From NCBI RefSeq assembly GCF_042219825.1, contig NZ_JBHJHQ010000002.1:620001-684000 (forward strand): DNA of 64,000 nucleotides, given 5' to 3'. Each line of letters starts with the position of its first letter. The first letter of the stretch is position 1. The stretch is from JBHJHP01 sp042219825 (lineage in GTDB: Bacteria > Bacteroidota > Bacteroidia > Bacteroidales > UBA5342). This document shows, piece by piece, positions 43,868-53,389 of the stretch. Under the pieces are notes generated by a model. The model ran no database searches. It was given only the letters and a program-made list of their open reading frames with translations, and was not told where the DNA came from. Both the position numbers and the translations under genes were made by a program.

Positions 43868-46498
43868 TCAGTTTTTTAATTTTTCAATGCTTTCACGCAG
43901 ACTTTTTATTTTAATTTCAGCATCGGTTTGCTTTTTACGTTCCACTTCAATTACTTTCTCCGGCGCATTGTTTACAAACCTTTCATTACTAAGTTTTTTA
44001 TTAACGCTGGTTAAAAATCCCTCGGTATATTCCAGTTCTTTTTCAAGTTTTGCAATCTCCTCTTCAGCATTTATCATTTCACCAAGCGGAATAGCATATT
44101 CCGTTGTTTTAACCATAAATGAAGCCGCGGTGCTGTCCGCAACTTCAAGAAACGAAATTGAATCGATATTTGTCAGTTTCTTTATAACCGGAATAAAGTC
44201 TGAAAAATAAGTTGCTTCGCCGGCTACAATCTGTAAACTAAGAGTATCCTTAAAAGCAATATTTTTTTCTTTTCTTACATTACGAATGGCAGCCACAATT
44301 TCTTTGGCTTCTTCAAATTTTTCGAGAATAGTTGAGTTCCATTTTTCTTTTTCAGTCAGCAAAGAAACCATAATACTTTCACCTTCTCTTCTTGGCTTAA
44401 GCTCCTGGTACAATTCTTCAGTGATGAATGGCATAAAAGGGTGTAATAGCTTCAGTAATTTCTCAAATAATTCGATAACTTCATTATAGGTTGCTGCATC
44501 AATTGGTTTTTGATATTCAGGTTTAACAGCTTCCAGTAACCACCCTGAAAAGTCATCCCTTAACAACGTATAGGTTGACATCAGTGCATCGGAAATTCTG
44601 AATTTACTGAAATGGTCGTCAACCTGTGCCAAAACTTCATTTAATTTATGGCTGAACCAATTCAGTGCCGCACGAGAGGCTTCCGGTTGGTTTATGTTTT
44701 CACTTACTTCCCAGTTTTTAACAAGACGGAACGCATTCCATATTTTATTGGCAAAGTTACGGCCCTGTTCTGTCAGACTTTCGTCAAACAGCAGGTCTCC
44801 ACCCGCAGGAGAGCACAGCAGCATGCCTACGCGTACACCATCGGCACCAAATTGTTTGATCAGTTCCAGAGGATCAGGCGAGTTGCCAAGTTGTTTCGAC
44901 ATCTTTCGGCCCTGTTTGTCTCGAACCATCCCGGTGAAATACACATTCTTAAATGGGAAAGTACCACGGAATTCATAGCCTGCGATAATCATTCTGGCCA
45001 CCCAGAAAAAGATAATATCATGACCCGTTACCAAATCGTTTGTCGGGTAGTAGTAGTCTATTTCATTATTTTCCGGATCAAAACCATCGAAAACGGAAAT
45101 CGGCCATAACCAGCTCGATGCCCAGGTATCCAGTACATCTTCTTCCTGGCGCAAATCAGCCATAGTCAGTGCTTCATTTCCGGTTTTTTCTTTTGCCAGT
45201 TTCAGAGCCAATTCATCAGATTCTGCTACAACAAAACGGCCATCTTCCAGATAATACACAGGTATACGGTGTCCCCACCACAACTGCCGTGAAATACACC
45301 AGTCCTTTACATTGCTCATCCAATGACGATACAGATTCTTGAACTTTTTCGGATGAAATTCTACATCGTCATTTTCTACGGCTTCCAGGGCTGGTTTAGC
45401 CAGTTCTTCCATTTTCAGGAACCACTGCGCAGACAGTTTCGGTTCAATGGCAACATTGGTGCGTTCCGAAAAACCTACCTTATTATTATAGTCTTCAATT
45501 TTAACCAGGTTACCTGCTTTTTCAAGTTCAGGAACAATCTTTTTGCGTACGTCAAAGCGGTCCTCGCCAACAAATAATTGTGCCGCTTCGCTTAAAGTAC
45601 CATCATCGTTAAAGGTGTCAATAATCTCAAGATTATGGCGCATACCTATTTCGTAGTCGTTTTCGTCGTGGGCCGGTGTAATTTTCAGACAGCCTGTACC
45701 AAATTCCATATCCACGTAATCGTCCATGATTATAGGGACCGAACGGTTAACAAGCGGAACCAGTACGCGTTTTCCTTTTAAATGCGTAAAACGTTCGTCA
45801 TTCGGGTTCACACAAACAGCGGTGTCGCCCAGAATCGTTTCAGGACGTGTGGTTGCTACGGTTACCCATTCATCTACAGTTCCTTCAATTTTATAGCGTA
45901 CATAATAAAGTTTCGATTTTTCTTCCTTATAGATAACTTCCTCATCAGAAACAGCGGTTTGTGCAGCCGGATCCCAGTTTACCATTCTTACGCCACGGTA
46001 AATAAGACCTTTATTATAAAGATCCACAAAAACCTTGATCACCGCTTTACTTCGTGTTTCATCCATGGTAAAGCAGGTTCTGTCCCAGTCGCACGAAGCA
46101 CCGAGTTTTTTCAATTGTTCCAGAATGATCCCGCCGTGCTTATGTGTCCATTCCCATGCATGATCCAGAAATGCATCCCGTGTAAGATCGTTTTTTTTGA
46201 TCCCTTCCGATTTTAATTTAGCCACAACTTTGGCCTCTGTGGCAATGGATGCATGGTCGGTGCCCGGAACCCAGCAGGCATTTTTGCCCAGCATTCTGGC
46301 CCTCCGGATCAGAATATCCTGGATGGTATTATTCAGCATATGCCCCATATGGAGCACTCCGGTTACATTTGGCGGTGGAATAACAATAGTGTATGGTTCT
46401 CTTTCATCCGGCTCAGATTTAAAAAAGCCCTGCTCCATCCAGTAACTGTACCACTTGTCTTCAACGTTTAACGGATTGTATTTGCTGTCAATACTCAT
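43868..46498 (-). CDS. valS: Valyl-tRNA synthetase
   Basis: This class I synthetase charges tRNA-Val with valine in the cytoplasm. The 876-residue protein is full length. The HIGH motif is HMGH (50-53) in PPPNVTGVLHMGHMLNN, and the KMSKS motif is KMSKQ at about 534 in GRKMSKQLGNSPDP. The editing domain (about 195-340) has TTRPETILGDTAVCVNP, which hydrolyses mischarged threonine. The C-terminal anticodon-binding region is followed by the valine-specific coiled coil (about 805-876). It is monocistronic, diverges from the sensor-kinase gene, and ends at a strong bidirectional terminator. Confidence 0.97.
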   Translation of the reverse strand: MSIDSKYNPLNVEDKWYSYWMEQGFFKSEPDEREPYTIVIPPPNVTGVLHMGHMLNNTIQDILIRRARMLGKNACWVPGTDHASIATEAKVVAKLKSEGIKKNDLTRDAFLDHAWEWTHKHGGIILEQLKKLGASCDWDRTCFTMDETRSKAVIKVFVDLYNKGLIYRGVRMVNWDPAAQTAVSDEEVIYKEEKSKLYYVRYKIEGTVDEWVTVATTRPETILGDTAVCVNPNDERFTHLKGKRVLVPLVNRSVPIIMDDYVDMEFGTGCLKITPAHDENDYEIGMRHNLEIIDTFNDDGTLSEAAQLFVGEDRFDVRKKIVPELEKAGNLVKIEDYNNKVGFSERTNVAIEPKLSAQWFLKMEELAKPALEAVENDDVEFHPKKFKNLYRHWMSNVKDWCISRQLWWGHRIPVYYLEDGRFVVAESDELALKLAKEKTGNEALTMADLRQEEDVLDTWASSWLWPISVFDGFDPENNEIDYYYPTNDLVTGHDIIFFWVARMIIAGYEFRGTFPFKNVYFTGMVRDKQGRKMSKQLGNSPDPLELIKQFGADGVRVGMLLCSPAGGDLLFDESLTEQGRNFANKIWNAFRLVKNWEVSENINQPEASRAALNWFSHKLNEVLAQVDDHFSKFRISDALMSTYTLLRDDFSGWLLEAVKPEYQKPIDAATYNEVIELFEKLLKLLHPFMPFITEELYQELKPRREGESIMVSLLTEKEKWNSTILEKFEEAKEIVAAIRNVRKEKNIAFKDTLSLQIVAGEATYFSDFIPVIKKLTNIDSISFLEVADSTAASFMVKTTEYAIPLGEMINAEEEIAKLEKELEYTEGFLTSVNKKLSNERFVNNAPEKVIEVERKKQTDAEIKIKSLRESIEKLKN

Positions 46499-46634
46499 TT
46501 TCTGATGTTTTTGTCTCTTATTTAAATAGGGTCACAAAAATAGAAAAAAGTTAAGATTGCGTAATGAATAATGTGCTATTAATTATGGGACGATCCTTAA
46601 ACACTCCGCAAATTTTTTATACTTTTAAAAAAAA

Positions 46635-47579
46635 ATGCCCATCAAAATAGCCCTTATTATTTCTGTGGTTTTACAGTTTGCCGCAGCTTTTATTGCTATT
46701 ACGCTTATTAGAAGAACCCGAAACAATGTAGCCTGGTGGCTGATATCACTCGGATTCTTGCTTATGGCTTTCAGAAGAGTTTTTGAAATTATGCAGGTTT
46801 ATAACTCAGAAAGTGCACTTATATCCGGATTTCTTGGTAGTTGGACCGGAGTGCTTATATCTGTAATAATGCTTTTGAGCCTGATTTATATCAAACGTAT
46901 TTTTAATATTCAGAAGCAGTTTGATGAACTGAGACAAAAAAATGAATCGAGGGTTTTGTCAGCTATCGTCAGAACAGAGGAAAAAGAAAGGCAGCATTTA
47001 TCAAAAGAACTTCACGACGGCCTTGGGCCGCTGCTGTCATCGGTAAAAATGACCATTTCAACCTGCAGGTTTCAGAATAACCAAAATCCAACACTACTTG
47101 AGAACGCAGAAAAACTGATTGATGAATCGATTTTTACGTTGAAAGATATATCCAATAACCTTAGTCCGCATATTCTGGTTAATTTTGGCCTGTTAAAAGC
47201 GTTGAATTCTTTTATTGGTAAACTTAAAATTATTGATGAGCCGAATATCCATCTAAAAAATAATATTAAAGAGCAGCGTTTCCCGTTTAATGTGGAGGTG
47301 GTATTGTATCGTGTGATTTGTGAGCTTATAAACAATACCTTAAAACATGCCGATGCCAAAAATATTTATATTGATTTGTTTGCAGAGGGAACAGAAATTT
47401 CGCTTGAATACATTGACGACGGAAAAGGGTTTGATCCGTTATTGGAAGAAACGGAAAAAACAGGTCAGGGCTTATCAAATATCAGGTCGAGGATTAAATC
47501 TCTTGACGGAACTTTCGGAATTTATAGTGAGCCGGGGGAAGGTGTTCATGTTAAAAGTAAAATTATACTGGAATCATGA
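46635..47579 (+). CDS. NarL-type sensor histidine kinase
   Basis: This 314-residue inner-membrane kinase has three hydrophobic segments (about 5-24, 33-48 and 68-87) and almost no periplasmic loop, so it may sense a membrane or internal signal. The HisKA_3 phosphoacceptor is H127 in KELHDGLGPLLSS. A HATPase_c domain follows with the N-box ELINNTLKHADA, the G1-like DDGKGFDP and the GQGLSNIRSRIKSL loop. It overlaps the response-regulator gene by 4 bp (ATGA), so the two are coupled. The pair lies directly upstream of a porin gene and pstSCAB on the same strand, but phosphate systems usually use PhoR rather than this kinase class. Confidence 0.92.
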   Translation: MPIKIALIISVVLQFAAAFIAITLIRRTRNNVAWWLISLGFLLMAFRRVFEIMQVYNSESALISGFLGSWTGVLISVIMLLSLIYIKRIFNIQKQFDELRQKNESRVLSAIVRTEEKERQHLSKELHDGLGPLLSSVKMTISTCRFQNNQNPTLLENAEKLIDESIFTLKDISNNLSPHILVNFGLLKALNSFIGKLKIIDEPNIHLKNNIKEQRFPFNVEVVLYRVICELINNTLKHADAKNIYIDLFAEGTEISLEYIDDGKGFDPLLEETEKTGQGLSNIRSRIKSLDGTFGIYSEPGEGVHVKSKIILES

Positions 47580-48220
47580 AAAGTTTGTCGGTTATTATAG
47601 TTGATGATCACCAGTTATTCAGGGAAGGTTTGAAACTTTTGTTGAAAAGCCTGCCTGATACCGGAATTGTGGAAGAGGCTTCGGACGGCAGAGAATTTTT
47701 GGATTACCTCAGATCCGGAAATCAGCCCGATATTGTATTTATGGATATTGAAATGCCCGGGCTCAATGGAATTGAAGCGACGAAAGAAGCACTTCGCATT
47801 AAGTCTGAGCTGAATATTATTGCACTTTCCATGTATTCCGATGAAAATTATTATACCCAAATGATTGATGCCGGTGTAAAAGGGTTTATACTCAAGAACT
47901 CAGGAATTCAGGAAGTGAAAATGGCTATTGACTATATAAGTGAAGGGAAAACATATTTTGCACAGGAAATTCTTGACTGTCTCCTAAAACAATTGAAACC
48001 CAAACAAGAACAAGCTTCTCCTTTGTCACTAACAGAAAGGGAAGAGGAAATACTTCACCTGATTTGCAACGGACTGTCAAACCAGGAAATCGCCGATAAA
48101 CTGAAAATCAGCAAACGTACTGTTGACAAGCATCGCGAGAACCTGTTATCCAAATCTGGTTCAAATAATACTGCAGGATTGGTGGTATTTGCCATAAAAA
48201 ACGGAATTGTAGAGATTTAG
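47576..48220 (+). CDS. NarL/LuxR-family response regulator
   Basis: This 214-residue DNA-binding regulator pairs with the kinase before it. The receiver domain (1-122) has the acidic pocket D10-D11 and the phosphorylated D57 in IVFMDIEMPG. The LuxR-type helix-turn-helix is at about 146-210, with LTEREEEILHLICNGLSNQEIADKL being its core (shown in part here as LTEREEEILHL and SNQEIADKL). The ATG overlaps the kinase stop. The next gene, a porin, starts 100 bp downstream, so the pair could control the porin-pst set; this is inferred from position only. Confidence 0.93.
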   Translation: MKSLSVIIVDDHQLFREGLKLLLKSLPDTGIVEEASDGREFLDYLRSGNQPDIVFMDIEMPGLNGIEATKEALRIKSELNIIALSMYSDENYYTQMIDAGVKGFILKNSGIQEVKMAIDYISEGKTYFAQEILDCLLKQLKPKQEQASPLSLTEREEEILHLICNGLSNQEIADKLKISKRTVDKHRENLLSKSGSNNTAGLVVFAIKNGIVEI

Positions 48221-48319
48221 CTTCTACGTATAAACACGTATTAAAATTTACGCTTTTTAGCTGTTTTCTGAATTTTTCAGCTGCTCTAATTTTGCTTTAT
48301 CATTTTCAAAGTTCAGTTG

Positions 48320-49573
48320 ATGAAGCAATTTCTCAGATTAAGATCCTTGATAATTCTGGTCCTTATGACGTGTTCGTTCTATGTAAAGGCACAGATAACA
48401 TTTGAGGCCCAATTCAGAAACCGGTTTGAAATCAGAGATGGCTATACTATTCCTTCAGAAAAGAATGCTGTTCCGTCAGTTATGATCTTTCAGCGTACGC
48501 GTTTGTCATTTATTTACGATTCCGAAGTACTTAAAATTAAAATTTCACCTCAGGATGTTCGCCTGTGGGGATCCGAAACCATGCGTAGCTCAACCGGTTT
48601 GTTTGGCGATGAAGCATCTCTGGAACTGTTTGAAGGATATGCTGAGCTAAAGTTAGGAGAGCTTGGATGGTTGTCCGCCGGCCGGCAACAACTGGTGTAT
48701 GATAATCAGCGGATTCTTGCAGCCCGTAACTGGAACAATAACGGAATTTCGTACGATGCGCTGCTATTAAAGTTTAACCCTAAAAACTACGCTATACATA
48801 TCGGGTCAACCTGGAACAGTCTGAATGAATCATTGGAAGATAATCTTTATCCTTCGAACCGGATTAAAACACTAAACTTTTTATGGGTGAACCGTAAATT
48901 TGACAACGAGATGAACCTGTCGTTGCTTCACGTTTCATCAGGCAATACTGAAACAGATACCACAAATACTCTGAATTTCAGACATACAACGGGAATTTAT
49001 TCAAGTTATAAAAACGGTAACCTGATTTTTGAGGGAGATGTATATTACCAATATGGCAGGAATGCATCCGGAACAAAAGTGAGCGCTTACTTAATCAGTG
49101 CAGATTTGAGTTATGATTTATTGGGTTTTACTCCCGGAATAGGTGCAACGATAATTTCCGGCAATCACTATAAAGGAAGTGGCCAAATTACCGATCATAT
49201 TTTTGACTTTCTATATGGGGCAAGGCATCGCTTCTATGGAAATATGGATTATTTTAAAAATCTGACATCCCATACCGCTCAGGGCGGTTTGTCGGATTAC
49301 TATACTTATCTGAATTTGAAAGCAATAGGGAAAGTAACTGTTTTGAATACCTGCCACTATTTCAGGTTGACCCAAACCAACGAACTAACACCGGATAATA
49401 AAAATCTTGGATTTGAGAACGATTTGGTTGTGAAATGTAAATTTCAGAAATGGGGTACGTTAGAAGGCGGATACCTGTTTTATGTTCCGACACAAACAAT
49501 TAATACAATTCGCGGGGTGACGGATTCAAGATTTAGCCAGTTTATATACATGCAGTTAACAATATTAATATAA
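48320..49573 (+). CDS. Alginate-export-like outer-membrane porin
   Basis: This 417-residue protein is probably an outer-membrane barrel. I chose ATG 48320, as the codon before it is a TTG that adds only one residue. The signal peptide ends at YVKAQ (about 24). The mature protein begins ITFEAQFRNRFEIRDGY and continues with alternating strand patterns such as LKIKISPQDVRLWG and GWLSAGRQQLVYDNQRI. These match the alginate-export (AlgE-like) family, a label used for many anion-channel barrels in Bacteroidota. Lying 18 bp before pstS, it may bring phosphate across the outer membrane. Export of alginate is unlikely, as no alginate genes are nearby. Confidence 0.78.
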   Translation: MKQFLRLRSLIILVLMTCSFYVKAQITFEAQFRNRFEIRDGYTIPSEKNAVPSVMIFQRTRLSFIYDSEVLKIKISPQDVRLWGSETMRSSTGLFGDEASLELFEGYAELKLGELGWLSAGRQQLVYDNQRILAARNWNNNGISYDALLLKFNPKNYAIHIGSTWNSLNESLEDNLYPSNRIKTLNFLWVNRKFDNEMNLSLLHVSSGNTETDTTNTLNFRHTTGIYSSYKNGNLIFEGDVYYQYGRNASGTKVSAYLISADLSYDLLGFTPGIGATIISGNHYKGSGQITDHIFDFLYGARHRFYGNMDYFKNLTSHTAQGGLSDYYTYLNLKAIGKVTVLNTCHYFRLTQTNELTPDNKNLGFENDLVVKCKFQKWGTLEGGYLFYVPTQTINTIRGVTDSRFSQFIYMQLTILI

Positions 49574-49591
49574 TCGCAAATAATTAAAACC

Positions 49592-50530
49592 ATGAAGACA
49601 TATAGTATAATCATGCTGATAATAGGTTCACTGCTGATAAGTGCGTGTGTATCTCAAAAAAAGAAAGATCAGACCATTAGTATTTCCGGTGCTTTTGCAC
49701 TTTATCCCCTGGTCATACAATGGGCCGAAGAATATAAAAAAGAAAACCCCGAAGTTCGGTTTAATATTTCGGGCGGAGGTGCCGGAAAAGGAATGGCTGA
49801 TGCTCTGGCTGGGGCGGTTGATCTGGGCATGTTCTCGCGGGAAATATCTCAGGAAGAGAAGGAAAAAGGTGTATGGTGGGTAGGTCTTACCATTGATGCC
49901 GTTGTTCCAACCATAAGCGCAGAACATCCTTATCTTGAAATTCTAAAACAACGCGGATTGACCCGTGAAGAATTTAAAGCCATTTTTATTGATGGTTCCA
50001 TCACCAACTGGGGAGAGCTGTTGGGGTCAACAGATGGGGAGAATATTGTGGTTTACACCCGTTCTGATGCCTGCGGAGCAGCGGGCACCTGGGCAAAATA
50101 TCTGGGAGGAAGACAGGAAAACCTTAAAGGTGTGGGTATTTATGGTGATCCGGGACTGGCAGATGCCGTGAGCAAAGATGCTGCCGGCATTGCTTTTAAC
50201 AATACCATTTTTGCGTACGACATTCAATCAGGTAAGAAACGTGACGGTATTGAGATTATACCGATAGATATTAACGAAAACGGAATAATTGAAGCAAATG
50301 AAAATTTTTACGAATCATTTGACAGCATTCTGAATGCTATTGCAAGGGGCATTTATCCGTCGCCTCCGGCAAGGGAACTCTATTTTGTGGCACATGGCAA
50401 GCCCGGGAAAGAATCGGTAATCGACTTTATGAAATGGACGTTGACGAAGGGACAGGTTTATGTAAAAGCATCAGGTTATGTGCCATTGGATCAAAACAGT
50501 ATTAACCAATATCTTGAAAAGCTGAATTGA
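49592..50530 (+). CDS. pstS: PstS-like substrate-binding lipoprotein of a phosphate-type ABC transporter
   Basis: This 312-residue periplasmic binding protein is a lipoprotein (Cys in LLISACVSQ, about 19). The phosphate-binding loops can be matched: ISGAFALYPL (about 30-39), FNISGGGAGKGMADAL (about 57-72), GAVDLGMFSREIS, and YTRSDACGAAGTWA. The last should be R-x-D-G-S-G-T in classical PstS; here Ala-Cys-Gly-Ala replaces part of it, so affinity or specificity may differ. Its stop directly abuts the pstC ATG. A clear porin gene lies before it. Phosphate is the best call from the whole operon, but another oxyanion is not ruled out. Confidence 0.85.
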   Translation: MKTYSIIMLIIGSLLISACVSQKKKDQTISISGAFALYPLVIQWAEEYKKENPEVRFNISGGGAGKGMADALAGAVDLGMFSREISQEEKEKGVWWVGLTIDAVVPTISAEHPYLEILKQRGLTREEFKAIFIDGSITNWGELLGSTDGENIVVYTRSDACGAAGTWAKYLGGRQENLKGVGIYGDPGLADAVSKDAAGIAFNNTIFAYDIQSGKKRDGIEIIPIDINENGIIEANENFYESFDSILNAIARGIYPSPPARELYFVAHGKPGKESVIDFMKWTLTKGQVYVKASGYVPLDQNSINQYLEKLN

Positions 50531-51418
50531 ATGATTTTAAAGCGCGTAATAACGGACAGGTTGACAAATGTCTGGATGATAGTTGCTTTGATCCTTATTT
50601 TGTTGTTGCCGGTAATCATTGCGGTGGCTCTGTATCTGAAGTCATTGCCTATACTTGAGAGTATCAGATTGGCAGACCTTCTGTTTTCGAATGACTGGGC
50701 TCCGGCTAACGGAAAATTCGGATTCTGGCCTTTTATTACCGGTTCGTTGTATGTGACTGTACTTTCATTTTTATTTGCGGCACCTGTAACGTTGTTGGCT
50801 GCTATTTACCTGACCCAATATGCTACGCAAAGGTTAATAAAATTCATGCATCCTGTGATAGATATTCTGGCTGGCCTGCCTTCTGTAATTTACGGTGTTT
50901 GGGGAATCCTTATTATTGTTCCGTTTATCAGCAAGGTAGTTGCTCCGTTATTTAATACATCATCTTCAGGATATTCTATCCTGGCAGGAGGAGTTGTGCT
51001 GGCTGTTATGTGCATTCCGTACATGCTGAATATGCTGATAGAGGTTTTTAAAGGCATTCCAGTTGAGCTAACGGAAGCATCGCTTTCCATGGGAGCCACT
51101 CAATGGGAGTCCATTAAACATGTGAATCTGAAAAAGGGAATGCCCGGTATAATTTCTGCTTTCGGCCTTGGTTTGGCCAAGGCTTTTGGTGAAACTCTTG
51201 CCGTGATGATGGTAGTCGGAAATATGGTAAAGTTAACATGGAATCCGTTAGATCCGGGATATCCGTTGCCGGCTTTGATCGCCAATAACTACGGGGAAAT
51301 GTTGTCTGTTCCACAATACGATTCGGCTCTAATGCTGGCTGCACTGATTCTACTGGTAGTCATCCTGCTTATTAATCTTGTTTTCAGGTACTTCATCTAT
51401 AAAACCCGTGTGACATGA
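50531..51418 (+). CDS. pstC: Phosphate-type ABC transporter permease PstC
   Basis: This 295-residue inner-membrane permease has six hydrophobic segments. The family signatures are the early FWPFITGSLYVTVLSFLFAAP (about 70-90), DILAGLPSVIYGVWG (about 117-131) and the coupling EAA loop ELTEASLSMGATQWESI (about 179-195), which contacts the ATPase. It starts one base after the pstS stop and overlaps pstA by 4 bp. It forms the channel with PstA. Confidence 0.93.
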   Translation: MILKRVITDRLTNVWMIVALILILLLPVIIAVALYLKSLPILESIRLADLLFSNDWAPANGKFGFWPFITGSLYVTVLSFLFAAPVTLLAAIYLTQYATQRLIKFMHPVIDILAGLPSVIYGVWGILIIVPFISKVVAPLFNTSSSGYSILAGGVVLAVMCIPYMLNMLIEVFKGIPVELTEASLSMGATQWESIKHVNLKKGMPGIISAFGLGLAKAFGETLAVMMVVGNMVKLTWNPLDPGYPLPALIANNYGEMLSVPQYDSALMLAALILLVVILLINLVFRYFIYKTRVT

Positions 51419-52269
51419 ATAAATTTAAATATTTAGAGGAAAAGATTTTTTGCGGTTTGAGCCGCGCTGCAACTTATTCGCTGGTTGTAGTTCTGCTGTT
51501 CATTATTGCCATGATCTTTGCTAAAGGATTCAGCTCTTTGTCATTAAAAATGGTGTTTACTCTGCCCAAAGGAGGATATTATTACGGTGGAGAGGGTGGT
51601 GTACTAAATGCGATTATCGGTTCCTTTTATCTTGCTTTTGGAGCCCTTGTGCTTGCCGTTATTATTGGTTTACCTTCGGCTTTGTTTTTAAATGTTCATC
51701 TGATCCGGTTTAAGCGGACCCAAAATACAATCCGCTATTTGCTCGATGCACTCTGGGGAATTCCTTCCATTGTTTACGGCGCATTTGGTTTTACATTGAT
51801 GCTTTATATGGGCATGAATGCATCGTTGTTAGCAGGAATTGTTACGGTATCACTCCTGATAACACCGATTCTGGTCAGAACGTTTGATGAAGTGCTTAGT
51901 ACAATCCCTCTTGGTTTACAGGAAGCGAGCTATGCGTTGGGATCAACCAAAACAGAAACGGCCTTTAAGGTACTTTTTAAACAAGGTTTTCCAGGCTTTA
52001 TCACTGCCATACTACTGGCCTTTGGCCGGGGAATTGGTGATGCTGCATCGGTTTTGTTTACAGCAGGTTATACCGATATGATCCCTGTAAATCTGAACGA
52101 ACCGGCTGCCACATTGCCACTTTCTATTTTTTTTCAGTTGAGTTCACCAATACAGGCAGTAAGGGACAGGGCATTTGCCGCTGCTGCTATTCTGACAATA
52201 ATAATTTTAGTGATTAGTATTTCAGCCAGGATTTTATCCGGAAAATATTCGAAAACAAATTTAAAATGA
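51415..52269 (+). CDS. pstA: Phosphate-type ABC transporter permease PstA
   Basis: This 284-residue permease has about six membrane segments. The family phrase LDALWGIPSIVYGAFGF (about 112-128) and the coupling loop LGLQEASYALGSTKTETAF (about 167-185) are clear. The segment FGRGIGDAASVLFTAGYTDMIP is typical of PstA near the C-terminus. The gene overlaps both pstC and pstB by 4 bp (ATGA), which suggests coupled translation of the membrane complex. Confidence 0.93.
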   Translation: MNKFKYLEEKIFCGLSRAATYSLVVVLLFIIAMIFAKGFSSLSLKMVFTLPKGGYYYGGEGGVLNAIIGSFYLAFGALVLAVIIGLPSALFLNVHLIRFKRTQNTIRYLLDALWGIPSIVYGAFGFTLMLYMGMNASLLAGIVTVSLLITPILVRTFDEVLSTIPLGLQEASYALGSTKTETAFKVLFKQGFPGFITAILLAFGRGIGDAASVLFTAGYTDMIPVNLNEPAATLPLSIFFQLSSPIQAVRDRAFAAAAILTIIILVISISARILSGKYSKTNLK

Positions 52270-53081
52270 ATGATATGTATAATATAGAAACACTGGATTT
52301 GAAAGTTGAGCAGCTTTTAGTGAAAACGGCTGTTCACGATGCACTCATCATTAAAAATTTGAATGTAGGAACAGGGGAGAGGCTCATCCTGAAAAATATC
52401 AACCTGAATATCCCTAAAAATAAGATAACGGTTTTGCTGGGGCCTTCGGGCTGCGGCAAAACCACCCTTTTAAAAAGTATGAACCGGTTAACAGACCTCT
52501 ATAAAGAGTTGAATGTTACCGGGCAGATATTTATCGAAAATGAAGATATTCTGAATACAAAGAAAAATCTTCCGGAATTGAGACAGAAAATGGGATTGCT
52601 GTCACAACGGCCATATCCGTTACCAATGTCTATTTATAAAAATGTGGCATACGGTCTGAAACTGAAAGGAATTCGCGACCGGAGACTGGTAGATCATGTA
52701 GTTGAAAAGCTGCTTCGGGAGGTGAATTTGTGGGAAGAGGTAAAGGGTAGGCTAAATAATCCGGCTTCAGAACTATCTATTGGACAGCAACAGAGGCTAT
52801 GTCTGGCACGTGGACTTGCGGTAAAGCCATACATTATATTAGCGGATGAACCTACGTCTGCCCTTGATCCTGCATCCAGTAAGAATATTGAAGATATGTT
52901 CCGTACACTTAAAAAACATTATACCATTATTCTCGTAACACACATATTGCGTCAGGCAGTCCGCTTAGCCGATCACGTGGTGTTTATGTACCATGGTGAA
53001 ATTACTGAGACCGGTAGCCCGGAAATTCTCAAAAAACCGCAATCCAAATACCTACGAAATTACCTGGTGGATGGGAATTAG
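52266..53081 (+). CDS. pstB: Phosphate-type ABC transporter ATPase PstB
   Basis: This 271-residue ATPase powers the PstCA channel. The Walker A motif is GPSGCGKTT (59-67). The Q-loop is LLSQRPYPLPMSIYKNVAYG, and the PMSIYKNVAYG part is diagnostic of PstB. The signature is LSIGQQQRL, with Ile for the usual Gly. Walker B is IILADEPTSALDP, and the H-loop is LVTHILRQA. The gene ends the operon, and no phoU follows, so the feedback arm of the usual phosphate system is missing here or lies elsewhere. Confidence 0.95.
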   Translation: MNDMYNIETLDLKVEQLLVKTAVHDALIIKNLNVGTGERLILKNINLNIPKNKITVLLGPSGCGKTTLLKSMNRLTDLYKELNVTGQIFIENEDILNTKKNLPELRQKMGLLSQRPYPLPMSIYKNVAYGLKLKGIRDRRLVDHVVEKLLREVNLWEEVKGRLNNPASELSIGQQQRLCLARGLAVKPYIILADEPTSALDPASSKNIEDMFRTLKKHYTIILVTHILRQAVRLADHVVFMYHGEITETGSPEILKKPQSKYLRNYLVDGN

Positions 53082-53098
53082 ACGTAAGGCATTAGAAC

Positions 53099-53126
53099 CA
53101 AGACACAAAACATAAGATACAAGACT
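53099..53126. repeat. Array of four 7-bp units (CAAGACA-like)
   Basis: CAAGACA, CAAAACA, TAAGATA and CAAGACT follow each other with strict 7-bp spacing. This is the same family, in the other orientation, as the array at 5459-5489. It lies 18 bp after pstB. Confidence 0.7.
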
Positions 53127-53180
53127 CATTTTTGAAAGTGCCTCATCCTCGTTTGGATTGGGGATGGTATTGATGATGTA

Positions 53181-53384
53181 TTAAAATGCAGATGAAGTTT
53201 TATGCCTGATTTGGAAATAAATAATTGATCCGATTACAGGAGCAACCAATATTATTAGCATCCAAAGCATTTTTATATGCAGCGGTTGAATTTTTGATTT
53301 GTTTATGTCATAAAATGCCCATGCCCATAACAATATTGATAGCACAATTAACAGGAGTATTAACAGGTTAAAAGGAGAGGTCAT
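53181..53384 (-). CDS. Small PLDc_N-type membrane protein
   Basis: This 67-residue inner-membrane protein has two hydrophobic helices (about 6-26 and 38-58) separated by DINKSKIQPLHIK. The W-x-x-D/N pattern and the second-helix phrase MLWMLIILVAPVIGSIIYF match the PLDc_N domain, which is otherwise found at the N-terminus of cardiolipin synthases. Stand-alone copies are common and of unknown role. The start is only 5 bp after the stop of the secreted protein gene upstream, so the two are probably on one transcript. Confidence 0.75.
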   Translation of the reverse strand: MTSPFNLLILLLIVLSILLWAWAFYDINKSKIQPLHIKMLWMLIILVAPVIGSIIYFQIRHKTSSAF

Positions 53385-53389
53385 GATTT

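Noticed and set aside
44648..45109. Long plus-strand reading frames inside valS (also 45782-46216)
   Set aside because: valS is certain from its motifs, and these are shadows with biased, unstructured composition.
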